This document shows, one piece after another, positions 1-6,570 of a stretch of DNA of 64,000 nucleotides. The notes beneath the pieces were generated by a model. That model saw only the letters and a program-made list of their open reading frames with translations. It made no database searches and was not told the origin of the DNA. Every line of letters starts with the position of its first letter. The first letter of the stretch is position 1. Source of the DNA: Candidatus Saccharimonadota bacterium (GTDB taxonomy: Bacteria > Patescibacteriota > Saccharimonadia > Saccharimonadales > Saccharimonadaceae); assembly GCA_017512095.1 (NCBI GenBank), contig JAFWHC010000007.1, forward strand, positions 1 to 64,000. Reading direction: 5' to 3'. The position numbers were made by a program, and so were the translations under genes.

Positions 1-533
1 ACAGGGTTTCTCGTGCCCCGTTCTACTTGAAAAAAGATATCATAAGCCTATGACCCTTTCGCGTACGCGGCTTTCACGCTGTTTCGCGGATCATTCCAGG
101 TCGTTCTGCTAGGATCAAAAGGATTGTATCTTATGCCACTCAGTTAACGCTGTTGGTTTTTAGACTGAACGTTCGACGAATCAAACACTCAGTCCAAAAA
201 TTATCTAATTTCGCAACCCCTTCATAACTCAGGTCGTTAAACCGTTAGGTTATGTAAGGTTTGGGCTATTCCAATTTCGCTCGCCACTACTTTCAGAATC
301 GTTGTTTACTCTCTTTTCCTCAACCTACTAAGATGATTCAGTTCGGCTGGTTCCCGCTCCTTATCCTATGTGTTCAGATAAGTGCAATGCGGTATAACCC
401 GCATTAGGTTTCCCCATTCGGCAATCCCCGGATCAAATCTCGTACTCAGATCCCCGAGGCTTATCGCAGAGTCCTACGGCCTTCATCGGTATTGATTGTC
501 AAGGCATCCACTATTAGTGCCCTTGTTTACCTT
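1..533 (-). rRNA. rrl: 23S ribosomal RNA, 5' portion (runs off the left edge)
   Basis: Read on the minus strand, this matches the start of bacterial 23S rRNA. Near the 5' end is GTGGATGCCTTG, followed by GATGAAGGCCGTAGGACT, then GGGGATTGCCGAATGGGGAA, then the domain I blocks AGTAGTGGCGAGCGAAATTGG and CCGCGTACGCGAAAGGG. Position 1 corresponds to roughly E. coli nucleotide 385, so most of the gene lies outside the window. The 5' end is placed near 533 by comparison with the family and could be off by a few bases. The next gene upstream is an aminopeptidase, not 16S rRNA. No intron or insertion is visible in this part. Confidence 0.95.
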
Positions 534-631
534 TTTATGCATTGACTTAATCTAACAATCGAAGTTCGACTGTTGATGACCGTCAATTAAAATCTTTATC
601 GTTGTCCAAATTGTTAAACGGAATTTTCAGA

Positions 632-672
632 GCGAGAGAAATATATTCTCGGACGAATCCGAGGCTTCTCGC
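632..672 (-). promoter_or_regulatory. Long hairpin in the pre-23S leader
   Basis: The transcribed spacer between the 23S promoter and the mature 5' end contains a long stem. On the minus strand GCGAGAA at one end pairs with the TCTCTCGC at the other. The tip is CTCGGA-TTCG-TCCGAG, a stable hairpin with a UUCG loop. A sequence resembling boxA (GCTCTGAAAA, minus strand) follows immediately and could serve antitermination. The leader structure is seen directly. Roles in processing or antitermination are inferred. Confidence 0.6.
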
Positions 673-727
673 AGTTCCTTACTTTCTATACAGAGGTCAA
701 TCTCTTTGACTTGTTCAACTGCAAATG

Positions 728-756
728 AGTATATCGCACTTTTAGCCTAAAGTCAA
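728..756 (-). promoter_or_regulatory. Promoter of the 23S rRNA gene
   Basis: On the minus strand the -35 TTGACT (751-756) and the -10 TATACT (728-733) are separated by exactly 17 nt. This is close to the sigma-70 consensus, and the start would lie about 190 nt upstream of mature 23S. It lies after the stop of the upstream aminopeptidase gene, so the 23S gene need not be read from any 16S promoter. Confidence 0.85.
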
Positions 757-775
757 CACTTTTTTCTGAGATTTT

Positions 776-3187
776 TTATGAAAGTTTGTTAATTGCGGCA
801 AGGACTGACTTTTTGTCGGTTTCGATAAGGTTTAAGGTCGATTCAATGCTGTTTTTAGCAACGACAAGAGTGCGGGCGAGAACAGGGTCGCTAGACAGCG
901 GAGTGAAGAAATCAAAGTATTTAGTGGCTTCGGCGCGAGTGAGAATGGTCGAGGCAAAATAACGCGGATAATCTTCGATTGATTTTTCGCCGTTGATTTT
1001 ATAGACAAATTTCCAGTTTTCAAAGAGCCAGTCTAGGGCGCGGTCGCGAGTGAAGCGCCATCGACGGAGCCCGAGCAGGAAGGAGAGATGGTCTTGCGGC
1101 TTTAGGACCTCGGTGTTGGTGAGGAGGGAGAAGGCGAGGTTGATATTTTCGTCTAGGCGTGGTTTTGTGAGGGCGCTCCTGAGGCAGGACTTTAGTTCGG
1201 GGTCGGCGGCGGTTTTGTAGGCGATGAGAACTTCGGGATAAAATTCGGTTTCGTCACGCCACATCTTGGCGGCAAAAACGAAGGGGCGGACGTCTGGATT
1301 GATTGCGGTAAAATCAGAAGTGTAGAGATTGCAGAGCTGGTCGATGAATTCGGGATTTTTAGAGTAGAGAGCGACTGATAACAGAATCTGGCGAAGTTCG
1401 GTTGCATTGAGGTCTTCGCCGTTTTTTGGCTCGACGCCTAGGGTTTTGAGTTGGTCTTTGACGAGGTTATAAAGATAAGATTTGAATTTCTGCTCTTCTT
1501 TGGAATCGAAATCGTAAAAGATGGTGAGTTTACTGATGATTGTCTCGATAATCTCCCAGACGGGGGCAGAGGTTTCCGATTTAAATTTTTCGAGAAGCGG
1601 AATTAGCGAAGCGGACGAGACGATTGGCGTATCGGCGAGGAGCATGCGGTCGATGAGAAGGCGGAGTTTTTGCTCGTGGGAGAGACTACCGAAATTGTTG
1701 AGAGCATCTTCGAACTCTGGCCCAGAAAGATTTATGAGATAGTGGCCCGACATGTCGTCTTTGATTTCGGGGATGGGGTATTTTAAGTCGGAGGAAGAGC
1801 CGTCGAGCAGGAAGCGTTGCTGAGCCTCGTCGGTGATGACTGGATAACCTGGTTGGGTGAGCCAAGCGTGCATGAGGTCACGAACTGAGAATCCTTTGGC
1901 GAAGGGTTCTAATGCAGCCCAGAGATCGTCGGCGTCGGCGTTTTTGTACTTTTTCTTTTCAAAATAAGCTTTTATGCCACGGAAAAAGTATTTTTCGCCC
2001 ATCGTGCGAATTAGCATGAGCATTAAATGGGCGCCCTTGGCATAGACGATACAGGGGTCAAAGAGGGTGGCGATTTCGGCAGGGTCTTTAACGTCTTCCC
2101 TGACGGCCTGGACGCCCGAGAGGGCGTCGCGATAGAGTGCGGCAAGACAGTCGGAAGTGAAGAAATCGTCCCAGGCGTGCCATTTTGGGAAAATAAAGTC
2201 GGTGCAATAATATTCCATGATAGTGGCGAAAGATTCATTGAGCCAGAGATCGTTCCACCATTTCATGGTGACGAGGTTGCCGAACCATTGGTGAGAGAGC
2301 TCGTGGGTGATGGTGAGGGCGGCAGATTTTTTAACCGCGACCGATGAGGATTCTTGACAGAGGAATTGCGACTCCCGATAGGTGACGAGCCCCCAGTTTT
2401 CCATAGCACCAGCTTCGAAGTCAGGAATGGCAACTTGGTCGCATTTTTCTAGTGGGTAGGGAGTTTGGAACGTTTCGTCGTAGTAATCGAGAGCTTTGGT
2501 GGCAATTTCGGTGGGGAGTTTTAGAAGGCTTTTATCGTGGTTTAGGGGCGCGAAAGTGCGAACTTTGACGCCGGTTTTTGAGAGGCCTTCAAAAACATTA
2601 AAGCGGCCGACTACGAAAGCGAGGAGGTAGGTGGACATTTTTGGGGTGGTTTTGAAGGCGACGGTTTTAGAAACGGGAACCCCATTTTTGCGGGTGATGA
2701 CGGGATGTTCGGCCTCGGCAGTGTTAGCAAGGACGGTATCTTCTATGCCGTCTTTGATGGGGGTGGTGATTGAGAGGTCGAAAGTGGCCTTAGCGGCGGG
2801 TTCGTCTATGCAGGGGAAACATTCGCGAGCGTAGTGAGACTCAAATTGAGTGGAGATGATTCGTTCCTCTTTTCCTTCGTATTTGTAGGTCGAAAGATAA
2901 GCGCCCTGCATGTTTTGTTTGAGGCGCGTATGGAAGCCTACTTCGATAGTAACGTGTGTCTTGGGGCTTGCTGGGAGGCTGAGGATGGATTTTGAGAGAG
3001 TATAATCAAGATTTTCGCCGTCTAATTTGACATAATCGACGGATACGGCGCAGTGGAGCTTAATGAGGTCGGCAGACTTGGTTTTGCCGCTGATTCTGAC
3101 AGTGCCGGTTAAGGTCTTTTTGTATTTGTCGAGGTTTAGAGAAAGTTGGTATGTCTTGGGTGTAAAAAAGTCAGTAAGATGTTCCAT
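776..3187 (-). CDS. pepN: M1 family aminopeptidase (aminopeptidase N-like)
   Basis: This 803-residue zinc metallopeptidase would remove N-terminal residues from peptides. The exopeptidase motif GAMENWG lies near residue 262. The zinc site HELSH (about 296-300) is followed by the distal Glu in NESFA about 18 residues later, the HExxHx18E pattern of gluzincins. The N-terminal beta-sandwich and the helical C-terminal region fit M1 enzymes in length. There is no signal peptide, so it is probably cytoplasmic and supplies amino acids, which suits an organism with few biosynthetic genes. The ATG lies 6 nt after a TGC-TAAAAT -10 box (3194-3199), implying a leaderless mRNA. The gene is transcribed toward the 23S gene, which has its own promoter. 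Confidence 0.93.
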   Translation of the reverse strand: MEHLTDFFTPKTYQLSLNLDKYKKTLTGTVRISGKTKSADLIKLHCAVSVDYVKLDGENLDYTLSKSILSLPASPKTHVTIEVGFHTRLKQNMQGAYLSTYKYEGKEERIISTQFESHYARECFPCIDEPAAKATFDLSITTPIKDGIEDTVLANTAEAEHPVITRKNGVPVSKTVAFKTTPKMSTYLLAFVVGRFNVFEGLSKTGVKVRTFAPLNHDKSLLKLPTEIATKALDYYDETFQTPYPLEKCDQVAIPDFEAGAMENWGLVTYRESQFLCQESSSVAVKKSAALTITHELSHQWFGNLVTMKWWNDLWLNESFATIMEYYCTDFIFPKWHAWDDFFTSDCLAALYRDALSGVQAVREDVKDPAEIATLFDPCIVYAKGAHLMLMLIRTMGEKYFFRGIKAYFEKKKYKNADADDLWAALEPFAKGFSVRDLMHAWLTQPGYPVITDEAQQRFLLDGSSSDLKYPIPEIKDDMSGHYLINLSGPEFEDALNNFGSLSHEQKLRLLIDRMLLADTPIVSSASLIPLLEKFKSETSAPVWEIIETIISKLTIFYDFDSKEEQKFKSYLYNLVKDQLKTLGVEPKNGEDLNATELRQILLSVALYSKNPEFIDQLCNLYTSDFTAINPDVRPFVFAAKMWRDETEFYPEVLIAYKTAADPELKSCLRSALTKPRLDENINLAFSLLTNTEVLKPQDHLSFLLGLRRWRFTRDRALDWLFENWKFVYKINGEKSIEDYPRYFASTILTRAEATKYFDFFTPLSSDPVLARTLVVAKNSIESTLNLIETDKKSVLAAINKLS

Positions 3188-3245
3188 GCCTATATTTTAG
3201 CATAAAAATGTCCCGCTGAGGAGCGGAGAGTGAAGGGTGGTCATA

Positions 3246-3274
3246 TTGACAAAATAAGGCGGTTATGCTATAAT
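3246..3274 (+). promoter_or_regulatory. Consensus promoter of the 3337 gene
   Basis: TTGACA (3246-3251) and TATAAT (3269-3274) are separated by 17 nt, a perfect sigma-70 consensus with TGC just before the -10. A Shine-Dalgarno GGGAGGG at about 3322-3328 precedes the ATG at 3337. Confidence 0.9.
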
Positions 3275-3336
3275 GTAGGTATAGTTTGATTTGCGCGAAA
3301 GCGTAAAAATCTAGTCAAACTGGGAGGGACTTAACA

Positions 3337-3912
3337 ATGAGAGAATTTACAGAAGATGCCGAAGTCAAGGTAAGCGAAGGCCACGGTACGCTGGTGATCG
3401 AGTCGGCGAAAATTGGCGAGATTATCGGTACTTGGTCTGAGGATGACCCGAAGTGCCAGAAGGCAAATTTGGTTCCGGTGATGTCTGCCTCTGGAAGAAC
3501 GTTCCTGCGTATGGCGCGGGAAAATGCGGAGGCGCCCAATCGGTATTATCTGATACCGGCTGGGATTGCTATTGCTACTGTGGTGAAGGGCTATGAGCTG
3601 ATACCTACAGACAGCCTTGATTGGCTGATTGTGGATATGCGGCAGGTCCGGCACAAGCAGGTTGCTTTCCGGTTTGAGTCCATCGATGAGTATTGCGGTG
3701 TTTGTGTCGTGGATTTGTCTCTGGACAAGGTGTATGACTTCAAGACGATTGGCGACTATGACCTCTGGTTGGTCGACCATGACCATGATGACGGCACACC
3801 GATTCCGAAGTGGCAGAGCGATGGGTATTCGTTCCCGGATGTCTGGAAAGAGCTGAGAATTCCCGAGGCGGAAAAACCTACCGACAAATCCACTTGCCTG
3901 ATATCTCTCTGA
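3337..3912 (+). CDS. Hypothetical protein, 191 aa, strongly expressed
   Basis: I do not recognise a family. The product is soluble-looking, with no signal peptide or membrane segment. It is rich in Asp, Glu, Val and Trp and has an acidic stretch DHDHDDG near residue 150. The middle part (about residues 65-140) looks like beta strands, for example YYLIPAGIAIATVV. Support for a real gene is strong: a perfect consensus promoter, a GGGAGGG ribosome-binding site 8 nt before the ATG, and a dedicated terminator right after the stop. It is monocistronic and convergent with yebC. It may be a lineage-specific protein. Confidence 0.85.
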   Translation: MREFTEDAEVKVSEGHGTLVIESAKIGEIIGTWSEDDPKCQKANLVPVMSASGRTFLRMARENAEAPNRYYLIPAGIAIATVVKGYELIPTDSLDWLIVDMRQVRHKQVAFRFESIDEYCGVCVVDLSLDKVYDFKTIGDYDLWLVDHDHDDGTPIPKWQSDGYSFPDVWKELRIPEAEKPTDKSTCLISL

Positions 3913-3929
3913 ACCTTATAACCAAAATG

Positions 3930-3959
3930 CCCCGCGAGTTTTGTACTCGCGGGGTTTTA
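3930..3959. terminator. Bidirectional terminator between the 3337 gene and yebC
   Basis: CCCCGCGAGT (3930-3939) pairs with ACTCGCGGGG (3945-3954) and is followed by TTTTAAAT on the plus strand. The minus strand also ends in U-rich sequence after the stem, so the hairpin can serve both convergent genes. Confidence 0.85.
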
Positions 3960-3969
3960 AATGGATTTT

Positions 3970-4671
3970 TTATTCGGCGTTGGTGTGAACAGCGACAACA
4001 TCGTCGAGGTCATCAATAGCATCGAGGAGTTTTTCGAGTTTTTCAGCATTTTCGCCGTCAACTGGGACAGTGCTGGTTGGGAGGTATTTGAGCTCGGCGG
4101 AAGTGACGGTGAGGCCGGCATCGAGGAGGTTTTGGCGAACCTTCATCAAATCTTTGTCACTGGTGATGATTTCGGTGCCGTCTTCGACTTCTTCGGCATC
4201 TTCGGCGCCAGCTTCTAGGGCCTGCATGAGGGCATCTTCGCCTTTCTCACTAATCACGATTTCGCCCTTTCTTGCGAACTGGAACATAACAGAGCCAGAA
4301 TCGGCAAAGCGACCACCGTTTTTCTCGACGGTGTGGCGGACTTCAGGGAGGGTGCGGTTTTTGTTGTCGGTTGCAACTTCGATAATAATGCCGGTGCCGC
4401 CGGGGCCATAGGCTTCGTAAACTTCTTCGATGAGGGCAGCGGCGGATTTGTCGGCGACGCGAGCAATGGCGCGTTCGATGTTAGCTTTTGGCATGTTGGC
4501 GAGACGGGCCTTTTCGAGAACCATGGCAAGAGAAGGGTTCATGGCCGGATCGGTGCCTTGACGCGCAGCGATAGCGATTTGGTTACCGATTTTTGTGAAG
4601 AGAGCGCCACGCTTGGCGTCGACGACTGCTTTTTGACGCTTGGTGGTGGCCCATTTGGAATGTCCAGACAT
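3970..4671 (-). CDS. yebC: YebC/TACO1 family translation/transcription factor
   Basis: This is a 233-residue protein. It opens with MSGHSKWATTKRQKAVVDAK, the family signature (GHSKW followed by a basic block), and continues with ALAMVLEKARLANMPKANI-like and YGPGGTGIIIEV blocks typical of YebC. Members have been described as DNA-binding regulators and, more recently, as factors that relieve ribosome stalling. Several very proline-rich proteins are encoded nearby, which may be relevant but is only inference. The open frame extends upstream, but MSGHSKW is the conserved start and follows GGGAACTATC. It is transcribed from a promoter that shares its -35 box with the divergent 4825 gene. Confidence 0.93.
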   Translation of the reverse strand: MSGHSKWATTKRQKAVVDAKRGALFTKIGNQIAIAARQGTDPAMNPSLAMVLEKARLANMPKANIERAIARVADKSAAALIEEVYEAYGPGGTGIIIEVATDNKNRTLPEVRHTVEKNGGRFADSGSVMFQFARKGEIVISEKGEDALMQALEAGAEDAEEVEDGTEIITSDKDLMKVRQNLLDAGLTVTSAELKYLPTSTVPVDGENAEKLEKLLDAIDDLDDVVAVHTNAE

Positions 4672-4705
4672 GATAGTTCCCTGTTTAATATTTAATCTTA
4701 AGATG

Positions 4706-4757
4706 ATTATACCACAGACGCGGTTGATTTGCAAAAAAATTAGATTCGTGGTATAAT
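4706..4757. promoter_or_regulatory. Symmetric divergent promoter pair sharing one palindromic -35 box
   Basis: TTGCAA at 4729-4734 is its own reverse complement. Exactly 17 nt to the right is TATAAT (4752-4757), which drives the 4825 gene. Exactly 17 nt to the left is ATTATA (4706-4711), the -10 TATAAT of yebC on the minus strand. Both -10 boxes are preceded by GTGG. RNA polymerase could use the same -35 box in either direction but not both at once. Confidence 0.85.
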
Positions 4758-4824
4758 AGAGGGATAGATTTGTTTGCGGGGGATTTTTTGTCCCCTAGTA
4801 CATTAGAGAAAAGAGGTGAGCAGA

Positions 4825-5073
4825 ATGCCGACAGTAGCGATTCACGAGGAAGCCTTTGGTCGAGTGTCCGACAACATCTACTTAGCGAGGTTGGCCATGG
4901 AGTGCGCCGATGAGCGCAAGAATCCTGACATGCTTTGCGGAATTATTCGCGTTCTGGTTGGACACGAGGCGGTTAGCTTGGTGGACATTAAGAAGCTGAG
5001 TCGTCCTGGTCTGAATTTCTTCCGCGAACAGTTTGTCAGAGCGACAACAATTAGTCTTCCGGTAGCAACTTAA
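4825..5073 (+). CDS. Small hypothetical protein, 82 aa
   Basis: No family is recognised. The product is predicted to be mostly helical and soluble, with MECADERKNPDMLCGIIRVLV in the first half and a KKLSRPGLNFFREQF segment in the second. The frame can be read from a GTG at 4816. However, the AGAGGTGA Shine-Dalgarno overlaps that codon and is properly spaced for the ATG at 4825, so I chose the ATG. It has its own promoter (TTGCAA-N17-TATAAT) and ends in a strong terminator, so it is a monocistronic real gene despite its size. Confidence 0.75.
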   Translation: MPTVAIHEEAFGRVSDNIYLARLAMECADERKNPDMLCGIIRVLVGHEAVSLVDIKKLSRPGLNFFREQFVRATTISLPVAT

Positions 5074-5100
5074 TTCCCTTCCAATTACCTCTTTAAAAAT

Positions 5101-5126
5101 CCCCCGCTTAGGCGGGGGCATTTTTT
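5101..5126. terminator. Terminator between the 4825 gene and rubrerythrin
   Basis: CCCCCGC (5101-5107) pairs with GCGGGGG (5112-5118) and is followed by CATTTTTT on the plus strand. On the minus strand the stem is followed by ATTTTTAAAG, so it can also end rubrerythrin transcripts. Confidence 0.85.
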
Positions 5127-5667
5127 AATAGTTGTTAGCTTTGATTTCGAAGAAACTTTGCGGATGTGCACAGACAGGACAAACTTCGGGTGCGTTTTCG
5201 CCGACGTAGATGTGACCGCAGTTGCGGCATTTCCAGATGGTAACTTTGTCGGACTTAAAGACGACGTCGTGTTCGATGTTGTCGTGGAGCTTGTTATAGC
5301 GAGCTTCGTGTTCCTTTTCGATAGCGGCGACACCTTCGAATTTTTCGGCAATTTCAATGTAGCCTTCTTCGCGAGCGGTGTCGGCGAAATCTTTATACAT
5401 ATCGGTCCATTCGTCGTGTTCGCCAGCGGCGGCCTTTACGAGGTTGGTCTTGGTGTCGGCGACAGCGCCACCGTTTAAGAGCTTATACCACATCTTGGCG
5501 TGTTCTTTTTCGTTGCCAGCGGTCTCGGCGAAGATGTCGGCGATTTGCTCGAAGCCGTCCTTCTTAGCGCGGGAGGCGAAGTAAAGATATTTCATGTGAG
5601 CCATTGACTCGCCAGCGAAGGCTTTTTCTAAGTTTTGCCAGGTTTTGCTATTCTTTTTTAATTCCAT
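5125..5667 (-). CDS. rbr: Rubrerythrin
   Basis: This 180-residue protein has a ferritin-like diiron domain (about residues 1-135, with ExxH-type ligands in AGNEKEHAKMW and IEKEHEARYN). It is followed by a rubredoxin-like iron site with CRNCGH and CPVC near the C-terminus. Rubrerythrins reduce hydrogen peroxide in anaerobes and microaerophiles. The start is set by AAAGGAG a few bases before ATG. The promoter is an extended TGC-TATACT embedded in the terminator of the upstream clpP-like gene. This is one of the few redox-protection genes in the window. Confidence 0.96.
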   Translation of the reverse strand: MELKKNSKTWQNLEKAFAGESMAHMKYLYFASRAKKDGFEQIADIFAETAGNEKEHAKMWYKLLNGGAVADTKTNLVKAAAGEHDEWTDMYKDFADTAREEGYIEIAEKFEGVAAIEKEHEARYNKLHDNIEHDVVFKSDKVTIWKCRNCGHIYVGENAPEVCPVCAHPQSFFEIKANNY

Positions 5668-5694
5668 AAAACTCCTTTTTTATAGTATAGCATA

Positions 5695-5719
5695 GAAAAC
5701 CCCGCCTAGAAAAGCGGGG
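5695..5719 (-). terminator. Terminator of the clpP-like gene, overlapping the rubrerythrin promoter
   Basis: CCCCGC (5700-5705) pairs with GCGGGG (5714-5719) and, on the minus strand, is followed by TTTTC. The next bases on the minus strand are TATGC-TATACT, the extended -10 of rubrerythrin, so termination and initiation signals overlap. Confidence 0.8.
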
Positions 5720-5725
5720 TGGGGG

Positions 5726-6418
5726 TTAGAGGAGGTCATCCATAGACGAGGCAATCTTGTCGGCAACGCCGAGGCGGATGGCGTCACTGGGCAGCATATA
5801 CCATTCGACGCGCAGGTGTTTGTCGTATTCTTCCTCGCTAATCTGGGTGCGACCGAGGACGTGAGCCTTGACGATTTCCTTTTCGTAGCGCTTGCTGAAC
5901 TCTGCAGTGTCGATGAACTTGCTGGAGCTGTTGATGCTACCGTTGAAGCCATCGTGAAGCAGGAACATGGCGCGCGGAAGGGTGAAGCGCTTGTGGCCGG
6001 CGATGTAAATCAGGAAGGCCATAGAGGCACAGGTGCCGACGTTGTAGGTGTAAATCGGGGTCTTAGAGAGCTGAATGGCATCGACCAGAGCGAAGCCTTC
6101 GTAGATGTCGCCTCCGGGGGAGTTGACGTAGAGCTTGATGGGCTTGCGGTTTTCGGTGGGGATGTTTTCGTCGTCGCGGTTATACTGGATGATGTGGTGG
6201 ACGATGTCGGTGACGAGCAAGGTCGTGGAATCGACCACGTCCACGTCGTCCATGCTGGCGACGCTGGTGTTGAACCAGAGCCGGCGCTCGGCGATGTCTT
6301 TATGGTGAAGATATTCGTCGATGGCAGTGTTGACTCGCGGTTCGGCGGCGGGCAAATCGAAATATCGAAGGTCGGGACGCTGGTGAACTACCTGGGCCGT
6401 AGGCTTCTTGGTTGCCAT
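5726..6418 (-). CDS. clpP: ClpP-like serine protease (S14 family)
   Basis: The product has 230 residues. The nucleophile elbow GTCASMAFL corresponds to the ClpP GxxASMG motif, and LLHDGFNG corresponds to the catalytic-His block. YVNSPGGDIYEGFALVDAI is the classical ClpP strand-helix segment. The third catalytic position (Asp in RDxF of typical ClpP) appears to be Glu in RVEWYML, and the motif is looser than in canonical ClpP. It may therefore be a divergent ClpP or ClpP-like paralogue. Two ATGs are possible. The one at 6418 has AGAGGAG at proper spacing, while the one at 6427 abuts the Shine-Dalgarno. The promoter contains a 10-bp C tract as part of its spacer. Confidence 0.85.
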   Translation of the reverse strand: MATKKPTAQVVHQRPDLRYFDLPAAEPRVNTAIDEYLHHKDIAERRLWFNTSVASMDDVDVVDSTTLLVTDIVHHIIQYNRDDENIPTENRKPIKLYVNSPGGDIYEGFALVDAIQLSKTPIYTYNVGTCASMAFLIYIAGHKRFTLPRAMFLLHDGFNGSINSSSKFIDTAEFSKRYEKEIVKAHVLGRTQISEEEYDKHLRVEWYMLPSDAIRLGVADKIASSMDDLL

Positions 6419-6476
6419 TTTTCTCATCTCCTCTCAATAGTGAAATGTGCAAGAATTGCCCCGAGGGGCACCTCTG

Positions 6477-6505
6477 ATTATACCCGGGGGGGGGGTAAAA
6501 TGCAA
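6477..6505 (-). promoter_or_regulatory. clpP-like promoter with a C10 homopolymer in its spacer
   Basis: On the minus strand the -35 TTGCAT (6500-6505) and -10 TATAAT (6477-6482) flank a spacer TTTA-C10-GGG of exactly 17 nt. The homopolymer (G10 on the plus strand, 6486-6495) makes up most of the spacer. Any gain or loss of a C would move the spacing away from the optimum. Polymeric C or G tracts in this position control Neisseria opc and porA by slippage. Confidence 0.75.
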
Positions 6506-6531
6506 GGTTAAGAGGTATGACGCTAGACAAG

Positions 6532-6556
6532 AAAAAGCCCCGCGATGAAGCGGGGC
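6532..6556 (-). terminator. Terminator of the 6571 gene
   Basis: GCCCCGC (6537-6543) pairs with GCGGGGC (6550-6556). On the minus strand the stem is followed by TTTTTC. It is one of several near-identical GCCCCGC stem terminators in this window. Confidence 0.8.
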
Positions 6557-6570
6557 GGGGTAGAAAGGGG

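Noticed and set aside
6483-6495. G10/C10 run as a simple sequencing artefact
   Set aside because: Cannot be excluded from one sequence, but its exact fit as a 17-nt promoter spacer argues for a real tract; kept as a finding with read-level verification suggested.
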